A DNA stretch of 10,424 bases from JAGDXZ01 sp049966915 (GTDB lineage Archaea; Micrarchaeota; Micrarchaeia; Micrarchaeales; CABMGC01). The stretch spans positions 1 to 10,424 of the forward strand of contig JBMFTS010000026.1 in NCBI GenBank assembly GCA_049966915.1. The letters are read 5' to 3'. Made by a program: the position numbers and the translations under genes. Below are positions 5,850 to 10,424 of this stretch, piece by piece; position 1 is the first letter of the stretch, and every line of letters starts with the position of its first letter. The notes below the pieces were generated by a model. The model was not told where the DNA came from. It made no database searches and worked only from the letters and a program-made list of their open reading frames with translations.

Positions 5850-7154
5850 ATGAAGCAGGTGCACGCAAGCGAAGCCGGCAAGTACGTTGACAAGGCAGTT
5901 GCGCTTTCAGGCTGGGTTTACAGGAAGCGCGAAAGCGGCGGCATCATATTCGTAATAATAAGAGACAGCACGGGCATCTTGCAAATTGCAATAAAAAAGG
6001 AAAACGTTGACGAAAAGTCGTGGCACGACGCCCAAGAAACAACCATAGAATCCAGCGTGATTGTTTCTGGCACCGTGAAGCGCGACGAACGTGCGCCGGA
6101 AGGCCTTGAATTGACCGCTGCGCGCTTCGAGAACTTGCAAGTGGCAGAGCCGTTTCCGATTACCGAGTACCAGAGCCCGGAGCTTTTGCTAGACAAGCGC
6201 CATCTTTGGCTAAGAAGCAGGAAGATGACAAGCATACTCAAGGCGCGCTCGCTCGTGTTCCGATATGCACGCGAATTCCTCGACAAGCACGGCTTCTACG
6301 AAGTTACGCCGCCTCTTATAACACTCGCAGGGGGCGAAACAGGCTCGGATCTGTTTGAAGTAAACTATTTTGGCCAAAAGGCATATCTTACGGAATCTTC
6401 GCAGCTTTATGTAGAGGCTTTGATCTTTGCGCTTGAAAAAGTTTATTCCTTTGCGCCGTCGTACAGGGCAGAAAAGTCGAGAACGACAAAGCATCTTGCC
6501 GAATACTGGCATCTGGAACCGGAAATGGCGCACTATGACCTCAACAAGAGCATGAAGCTGCAGGAAAGGCTAATAAGCCACATAGCCACAAAACTGGCCG
6601 AGCATGATGACATACTCAAGGTGCTTAACGTAGACGCGAGTTATTTGCGCAGCATAAGACCGCCTTTCAAGCGCGTAACTTACGAGCAGGCGATTGCAAA
6701 AATAAACGAGAAAGGCGGCAACCTCAAGTGGGGCGACGATTTCGGCGTGCCCGAGGAGAAGATGCTTACCGAGGAAGAGCAAAAGCCAATTTTCGTCACC
6801 GACTGGCCGAGAGAGTTGAAGGCGTTCTACGCAAGCCCGAACCCGAAGGATCCGAGGACTGTGCTGTCTGACGACGTTCAGGCGCCTCATGGCCATGGTG
6901 AGATTATAGGAGGCACTGTGCGCGTCTGGCGCTATGATGAGCTCATGCAACGCATAAGGGAGTTCGAGCAGGCCAAAAATGTGAAATTCAACTTGGAAAA
7001 CTACGACTGGTGGATCGACTTAAGGAAATATGGCTCTGTGCCTCATGCAGGATTTGGCATGGGACTGGAGAGGCTCATCAAATGGCTCCTCAACCTCGAA
7101 CACATACGCGACGCTATACCGTTTCCAAGGCTCATAAACAGGCTCAAGCCATAG
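5850..7154 (+). CDS. asnS: Asparaginyl-tRNA synthetase
   Basis: 434 residues, normal length for the archaeal enzyme, which joins asparagine to tRNA-Asn in the cytoplasm. Residues 1-105 form the OB-fold anticodon-binding domain (LSGWVYRKRESGG, VIIRDSTGILQ). The class II catalytic core follows: SPELLLDKRHLWLRS at 109-123, motif 2 as YRAEKSRTTKHLAEYWHLEP at 205-224, and motif 3 as GFGMGLERLIKW at 401-412 with Arg408. I call AsnRS rather than the close relative AspRS because the sequence has YLTESSQLYVEA (179-190), the HLAEYWHLEPEMA wording and LRKYGSVPHAGFGMGLERL ending in AIPFPR; archaeal AspRS has a different segment before motif 3 (KYGMPPHGGWGLG). Its presence means Asn-tRNA need not come only from an amidotransferase route. 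First gene of a two-gene operon. Confidence 0.94.
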   Translation: MKQVHASEAGKYVDKAVALSGWVYRKRESGGIIFVIIRDSTGILQIAIKKENVDEKSWHDAQETTIESSVIVSGTVKRDERAPEGLELTAARFENLQVAEPFPITEYQSPELLLDKRHLWLRSRKMTSILKARSLVFRYAREFLDKHGFYEVTPPLITLAGGETGSDLFEVNYFGQKAYLTESSQLYVEALIFALEKVYSFAPSYRAEKSRTTKHLAEYWHLEPEMAHYDLNKSMKLQERLISHIATKLAEHDDILKVLNVDASYLRSIRPPFKRVTYEQAIAKINEKGGNLKWGDDFGVPEEKMLTEEEQKPIFVTDWPRELKAFYASPNPKDPRTVLSDDVQAPHGHGEIIGGTVRVWRYDELMQRIREFEQAKNVKFNLENYDWWIDLRKYGSVPHAGFGMGLERLIKWLLNLEHIRDAIPFPRLINRLKP

Positions 7155-7162
7155 GTGTGAAA
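7153..7162 (+). promoter_or_regulatory. Ribosome binding site for the carbonic-anhydrase-like gene
   Basis: AGGTG (7153-7157) overlaps the asnS stop codon TAG and stands five bases before the ATG at 7163. It selects this ATG over the in-frame GTG at 7157 and over longer readings that would run back into asnS. Confidence 0.6.
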
Positions 7163-7864
7163 ATGTCTGGCACAACCATAATAATATCGTGCATGGACAG
7201 GCGGCTAAACAAAATTCTTGACAGCATGAACAGCGGCGATGACAAGCGCGTGTTCTTGAGGAATGCCGGTGCCGCTGTGCCCGGGCTCGAGCGCACAATA
7301 AGATACGCCATCGACAACGGCAATGTCAGCGAATTGCTTCTTGTGGCGCACACCGATTGCGGAGCGATGGGCTACGTGTACAACGCAATCAAAAATGGCA
7401 AAGACGGCCTGCACGCCGGGCTCGTAAGCCAGTTCGACAAAGCTTCTTTTGCATCAAGACTTGAGCTGGAGCAGCTCAACGAAAAGCGGCAGAAGGAAGC
7501 ATTAGAGCGCATGTTTGGCAACAAGGGCATACGCATAAGCTCGCGGCTTGTGGAACTGAGCGAAAGCGCCGACAACGGCAAAAAGCACATCCTTGTGGTT
7601 ACAAAAACAAGCACCAAAAAATACGCGGACATAGCCGACGCCATTGGGGAAAATGCGGAAGACTGCTACTTCATACAGGCCAACGACATAGAAGAAGTCA
7701 TTCCGGACATAGCCGTAGGCACTGACCTGCTCGGCATAAAAGACGTGAGGCTTGCGGCGCTAGAAAGCTCGCAGTACAGGCAGGTGCAAAACGACTTTGA
7801 AAGGCTGAAGGCGAGGGGCGTTGAAAGCAAGGCAAAGCTTTCGATGATCAGACTAGACCTCTGA
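7163..7864 (+). CDS. Beta-carbonic-anhydrase-like protein with unusual C-terminal half
   Basis: 233 residues. The first 75 residues carry the beta-class carbonic anhydrase signature: SCMDRRL at 9-15 (zinc ligand C10, Asp12-Arg14 dyad), RNAGA at 33-37, and VAHTDCGAMGY at 61-71 (zinc ligands H63 and C66). All metal ligands are present, so reversible CO2 hydration is possible. Two things are odd. The usual N-terminal helix of about 20-30 residues is missing, leaving C10 very near the start. Past residue 80 I see none of the normal beta-CA ending (such as the V..HG..YD..TG block); instead there is a charged helical stretch (90-118) and an apparent alpha/beta segment from KKHILVVTKTSTKKYADIA (140-158) to LGIKDVRLAALESSQYRQ (190-207). 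It may be a CA-derived protein with another activity. It follows asnS by 8 bases. Confidence 0.7.
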   Translation: MSGTTIIISCMDRRLNKILDSMNSGDDKRVFLRNAGAAVPGLERTIRYAIDNGNVSELLLVAHTDCGAMGYVYNAIKNGKDGLHAGLVSQFDKASFASRLELEQLNEKRQKEALERMFGNKGIRISSRLVELSESADNGKKHILVVTKTSTKKYADIADAIGENAEDCYFIQANDIEEVIPDIAVGTDLLGIKDVRLAALESSQYRQVQNDFERLKARGVESKAKLSMIRLDL

Positions 7865-7881
7865 ATAAAGGCAACACGCGG

Positions 7882-7897
7882 CTAGCGGTCTAGCGGT
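7882..7897. repeat. 8-bp tandem duplication at the cdc48 stop codon
   Basis: CTAGCGGT occurs twice in direct succession (7882-7889 and 7890-7897). The second copy contains the TAG stop of cdc48 on the minus strand and its last Arg codon. It may be a small slippage duplication just past the gene end. Confidence 0.6.
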
Positions 7898-10046
7898 ACA
7901 TGCTGTTTGGCTCTTCCTTGAAGCGCTTTATGCGCTCGCTCACTTCTTTTGGTATTGCCGGCTTTATATCGGCAAGAGCCCTTATGAAATCGTCCCTTTT
8001 CACTGTAGTTCTTTTCTCCCTTATTGCGTACATGCCTGCTTCCCTTACCACGTTCTCTATTTCCGCGCCGGTGTAGTTGTCGGTGAGGTTGGCGATCTCA
8101 GCAAGGTCGACATCCTTTTCCAAGTACATGCGCTTGGTATGCACTTTCAATATTTCCAGCCTTGCAGCAGCATCCGGCATAGGAATTTCTATTATTTTGT
8201 CGAACCTGCCAGGCCTGAGAAGAGCCGGGTCTATATCTTCCGGCCTGTTAGTTGCAGCAAGCACCACTACATTCTTGAGGTCTTGCAAGCCGTCCATCTC
8301 TGTCAGCAGCGTGTCAACTACGCGCTCTGTCACCCTTGAATCGTTTATTTCGCCTCCGCGAGCGTTCGCTATAGCATCTATCTCGTCTATGAACACTATG
8401 CAAGGCGCAGCCATGCGCGCCTTCCTGAAAAGCTCCCTTACTGTTTTCTCGCTTTCGCCCACATACTTGCTCAATACCTCTGGGCCTTTTATAGATATGA
8501 AGTTTGCTTCGCGCTCTGTAGCAACCGCCTTCGCCAGCAGGGTCTTGCCGGTGCCTGGCGCGCCAACAAGCAGTATGCCTTTTATCGGCCTTATGCCCAC
8601 TTTCTCGAAAGCCTCAGGCTCCTTCAGCGGCAGCTCCACGGCCTCTTTTATCTCGCTCTTCACCTTTTCCAGATCGCCTATGTCATTCCAGTGCACGTTC
8701 GGCCTTTCCACGAAAACTTCTCTAAGCGCGCTTGGCCTTATGCTCTTGAGCGCGTCCATGAAGTTTTCCTGGCTCACCGATAGGTTGAGCAGTATTTCTT
8801 CCGGTATGCGCTGCTTGCCGACAATCTTGGGCCAAACATTGCGCAGCGTTGACAGAGCGGCCTCCTTAACAAGCGCCTGCAAGTCTGCGCCTGTGTAGCC
8901 GTGGGTAATGTCAGCCAATGCGTCAATGCTCACGTCTTTTGCAAGCGGCATGTTGCGCGTGTGTATAAGCAATATTTCCTTGCGCGCGGGCCTGTCCGGC
9001 ACGCCTATTTCTATCTCCCTGTCGAACCTGCCAGGCCTTCTGAGCGCAGGGTCGATGGCGTCTGGTCTGTTTGTTGCCGCAAGCACTATGACATGGCCTC
9101 TTGCCGGCATGCCGTCAAGCAGTGCGAGCAGCTGCGAGACCATGCGCCTCTCGACTTCGTTTGTCGCTTCTTCCCTCTTGGGCGCTATTGCATCTATTTC
9201 GTCAAAGAATATTATGGAAGGCGCCTTTTCGTTCGCTTCTTTGAATATTTCTCTTAGCTTTTCTTCGCTCTCACCAACGAACTTGCTGACAAGCTCTGGG
9301 CCTGAGATTGCTATGAAATGCGCATCGCTTTCGGTTGCAACCGCCTTCGCCAGCAGGGTCTTGCCTGTGCCAGGAGGCCCGTAAAGCAGCACCCCTTTTG
9401 GCGGGTCTATGCCGAGCCTTTCGAACAGCTCGGGATACCTTATAGGGTATTCCACCATTTCGCGTATCTTTTGTATTTCGTTCTTGAGCCCGCCTATATC
9501 CTCATAATGCACATCGTTTACCCTTACCTCTGCCTCTGATACGGGCTCTTCCCTCACAGTCACGTTGGTGTCTTTAGTGACGACAACTATGTCATGCGGC
9601 ACTGTCTGCACAACAATAAAGTTGAACACCAAGCCGAACATTGGTATGGGGATTATGTCTCCGCGCGTAAGAGGCCTGCTTTCGAGCCTTCTTTTGGCAT
9701 ATTCCGGAAATTCCGGTGATACTGGAGGCTTCTGGCCCACAGGCGGCGCTATTGTTATTTTCTCAGCGTCTGCGGCATGCGCCTTTGACACAAATACCTT
9801 GTCGCCTATGCCGACGCCTATGTTCTGCCTTATGTAGCCGTCGATTCTTATGAAGCCTAGGCCTTCGTCGCTAGGATGCGCCTGCCACACTATTGCTGCA
9901 GTGGACTTGGACTTGCCTTTAATTTCTATTATATCGTAAGGCTCAACGCCGAGCAATGACCTTGTTTTGGTATCTAGCCTTGCTATGCCCCTGCCAGTAT
10001 CGGTAATGAGGGCATCACTCACTATTAGCTCTATTCCGTTGGTCAT
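7890..10046 (-). CDS. Cdc48/VAT-type double-ring AAA+ ATPase
   Basis: 718 residues, typical of archaeal Cdc48 (VAT), a hexameric unfoldase that extracts and unfolds proteins, in archaea probably for the 20S proteasome. Residues 1-100 form the double-psi barrel half of the N domain and about 105-175 the second half. D1 has Walker A GPPGTGKT at 223-230, Walker B IIFFDEID at 278-285, sensor-1 N326 and arginine fingers R337/R340. D2 has GAPGTGKT at 495-502, IVFIDEID at 550-557, N600 and R611/R614. Pore loops are KFVG (255-258) and KYVG (527-530): both rings have an aromatic, unlike eukaryotic p97 D1. The protein ends in Met-Tyr-Arg, fitting the hydrophobic-Tyr-X rule of proteasome-docking tails. 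Single gene with its own promoter, convergent with the carbonic-anhydrase-like gene. Confidence 0.96.
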   Translation of the reverse strand: MTNGIELIVSDALITDTGRGIARLDTKTRSLLGVEPYDIIEIKGKSKSTAAIVWQAHPSDEGLGFIRIDGYIRQNIGVGIGDKVFVSKAHAADAEKITIAPPVGQKPPVSPEFPEYAKRRLESRPLTRGDIIPIPMFGLVFNFIVVQTVPHDIVVVTKDTNVTVREEPVSEAEVRVNDVHYEDIGGLKNEIQKIREMVEYPIRYPELFERLGIDPPKGVLLYGPPGTGKTLLAKAVATESDAHFIAISGPELVSKFVGESEEKLREIFKEANEKAPSIIFFDEIDAIAPKREEATNEVERRMVSQLLALLDGMPARGHVIVLAATNRPDAIDPALRRPGRFDREIEIGVPDRPARKEILLIHTRNMPLAKDVSIDALADITHGYTGADLQALVKEAALSTLRNVWPKIVGKQRIPEEILLNLSVSQENFMDALKSIRPSALREVFVERPNVHWNDIGDLEKVKSEIKEAVELPLKEPEAFEKVGIRPIKGILLVGAPGTGKTLLAKAVATEREANFISIKGPEVLSKYVGESEKTVRELFRKARMAAPCIVFIDEIDAIANARGGEINDSRVTERVVDTLLTEMDGLQDLKNVVVLAATNRPEDIDPALLRPGRFDKIIEIPMPDAAARLEILKVHTKRMYLEKDVDLAEIANLTDNYTGAEIENVVREAGMYAIREKRTTVKRDDFIRALADIKPAIPKEVSERIKRFKEEPNSMYR

Positions 10047-10079
10047 AAAAGCACTGCAATACGTTTTTGATTAAAAAGA

Positions 10080-10090
10080 AATATAAAATC
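10080..10090 (-). promoter_or_regulatory. TATA box of cdc48
   Basis: GATTTTATATT on the minus strand, centred about 38 bases before the ATG at 10046. A start near 10058 would give a leader of about 12 bases with no recognisable Shine-Dalgarno. Confidence 0.5.
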
Positions 10091-10137
10091 ATTACCAATC
10101 GGAGCCTAACAAAATAAGCGGGAAATCCCACGCTCAG

Positions 10138-10233
10138 ATGGTTTATATGGCATATTACGCACGCCGCGGCTTCGGCAGCTGGGGGAAATGCGGAGAATAT
10201 TGCTCAGAGTATCTTTATTTTTTTAGGTATTGA
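10138..10233 (+). CDS. Doubtful 31-residue ORF, or a small structured RNA
   Basis: An ATG at 10138 (or 10147) opens a short frame encoding an aromatic, Tyr-rich peptide with a C-x3-C pair (GKCGEYCSEY). I do not recognise it and there is no Shine-Dalgarno. A good TATA-like TTTATATGG (10142-10150) lies inside its 5' end, which would instead suggest a transcript starting near 10172. That transcript would pass through CGGCTTCGGCAG, holding a C(UUCG)G tetraloop, and stop at the T-run TTTATTTTTTTA (10214-10225), so a short non-coding RNA is an equal reading. Its end overlaps the antisense gene remnant. Codon-level conservation would separate the two. Confidence 0.2.
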   Translation: MVYMAYYARRGFGSWGKCGEYCSEYLYFFRY

Positions 10234-10376
10234 TCGGTAAATGCTATTTATGAAAACGCCTTGCCTGTGGCTCCATTCCTTGTTTGGCGTCTTTTTTACA
10301 TATTCGGCGTACAAATCGATGTAGCTCAGATTGCCCAGCAGGTTGCGATGCTTTTCTTCTTTGAGCCTTTTTGTGA
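10204..10376 (-). pseudogene. 3' remnant of an unrecognised gene, cut by a transposon end
   Basis: On the minus strand a coherent frame ends at TGA (10206-10204) and encodes about 57 residues from the inferred transposon border: charged N-terminal part (KRLKEEKHRNLLGNL), then YIDLYAEYVKKTPNKEWSHR and a basic end (SIPKKIKIL). There is no ATG or GTG start and no ribosome site, and the composition looks like a genuine soluble protein C-terminus. Upstream, the frame stays open but runs straight into the IS200/IS605-type hairpin, so the simplest reading is that an insertion separated this tail from its gene. I do not recognise the family. Alternatively the gene continues intact past the edge and the hairpin is part of it. 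Confidence 0.45.
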
Positions 10377-10413
10377 CATCCTCCCACGACTGAAGTCGTG
10401 GGCTTCCAGGATG
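10372..10413 (-). mobile_element. End hairpin of an IS200/IS605 (TnpB-type) element
   Basis: CCCACGAC (10383-10390) and GTCGTGGG (10395-10402) form a perfect 8-bp stem with a TGAA loop. Outer arms CATCCT (10377-10382) and AGGATG (10408-10413) extend it, leaving a five-base bulge (CTTCC). On the minus strand the order GAAGCCC-stem-GGGAGGATGTCAC is the familiar form of the right end of archaeal and bacterial IS200/IS605 elements, where TnpA recognises imperfect subterminal hairpins. This orientation puts the element body, with any tnpB, to the right of the window, and the border near 10373. In such elements this end is also the 3' scaffold of the TnpB guide RNA. No transposase gene is visible here, so the call rests on the hairpin alone. 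Confidence 0.6.
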
Positions 10414-10424
10414 GCTATGATTGG

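Noticed and set aside
5850..7154. Reading the synthetase as aspartyl-tRNA synthetase
   Set aside because: The class IIb fold fits both, but the segment before and around motif 3 (LRKYGSVPHAGFGMGLERL) and the YLTESSQLYVEA and HLAEYWHLEPE blocks match AsnRS wording rather than archaeal AspRS.
7010..7162. Longer start for the carbonic-anhydrase-like protein
   Set aside because: The extension lies entirely within asnS in another frame and has no family resemblance, while a ribosome site stands five bases before the ATG at 7163.
8077..8898. 273-codon plus-strand frame opposite cdc48
   Set aside because: It is antisense to the conserved D2 and linker region of the ATPase; its Ser-rich composition is that of a shadow frame and it has no family features.
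10117..10134. Hairpin AGCGGG-AAAT-CCCACGCT as a second transposon end
   Set aside because: Its sequence is unlike the hairpin at 10377-10413 and has no matching flanks; a short chance stem is more likely.

Overview
The window is a compact piece of an archaeal chromosome. The evidence is an archaeal-type asparaginyl-tRNA synthetase, the chromatin protein Alba, a two-ring Cdc48/VAT ATPase, endonuclease Q, an adenosine-specific kinase (PF04008) family protein and a UbiA-type lipid prenyltransferase. TATA boxes sit about 30-40 bases before several start codons. Genes are tightly packed and base composition is intermediate. This would fit a small-genome archaeon (DPANN/Micrarchaeota-like or Thermoplasmata-like), but the lineage is a guess from gene content, not a phylogeny.

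Layout. 1-523 (+): 3' part of a UbiA prenyltransferase gene cut by the window edge. 544-2397 (-): membrane-anchored, apparently secreted Lon-like (S16-fold) serine protease with its own promoter. 2437-4892 (-): tight three-gene operon read right to left: adenosine-specific kinase family protein, endonuclease III, endonuclease Q, with 4-base gaps. 4945-5310 (+): divergent small two-CBS protein. 5387-5701 (-): Alba, followed by a T-rich terminator containing a 20-bp tandem repeat. 5850-7864 (+): asnS plus a beta-carbonic-anhydrase-like gene, divergent from alba across a 139-base region with two good promoters and a GC-rich inverted repeat. 7890-10046 (-): Cdc48. 10047-10424: the Cdc48 promoter, a doubtful small ORF or RNA, the 3' remnant of an unrecognised gene on the minus strand, and at the right edge a hairpin typical of one end of an IS200/IS605 (TnpB-type) element that seems to have cut into that gene.

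How it fits together. Most genes are informational or housekeeping: translation (AsnRS), chromatin (Alba), DNA repair (EndoIII and EndoQ), and protein quality control (Cdc48 inside, Lon-like protease outside). The two repair nucleases in one operon cover oxidised and deaminated bases. The least ordinary items are the carbonic-anhydrase-like protein with an unfamiliar C-terminal half, the heavily sequon-decorated extracellular Lon-like protease, and the transposon end with its interrupted gene. If the element carries tnpB beyond the window, the flank visible here is where its RNA guide would come from. No CRISPR array, tRNA or rRNA was seen.
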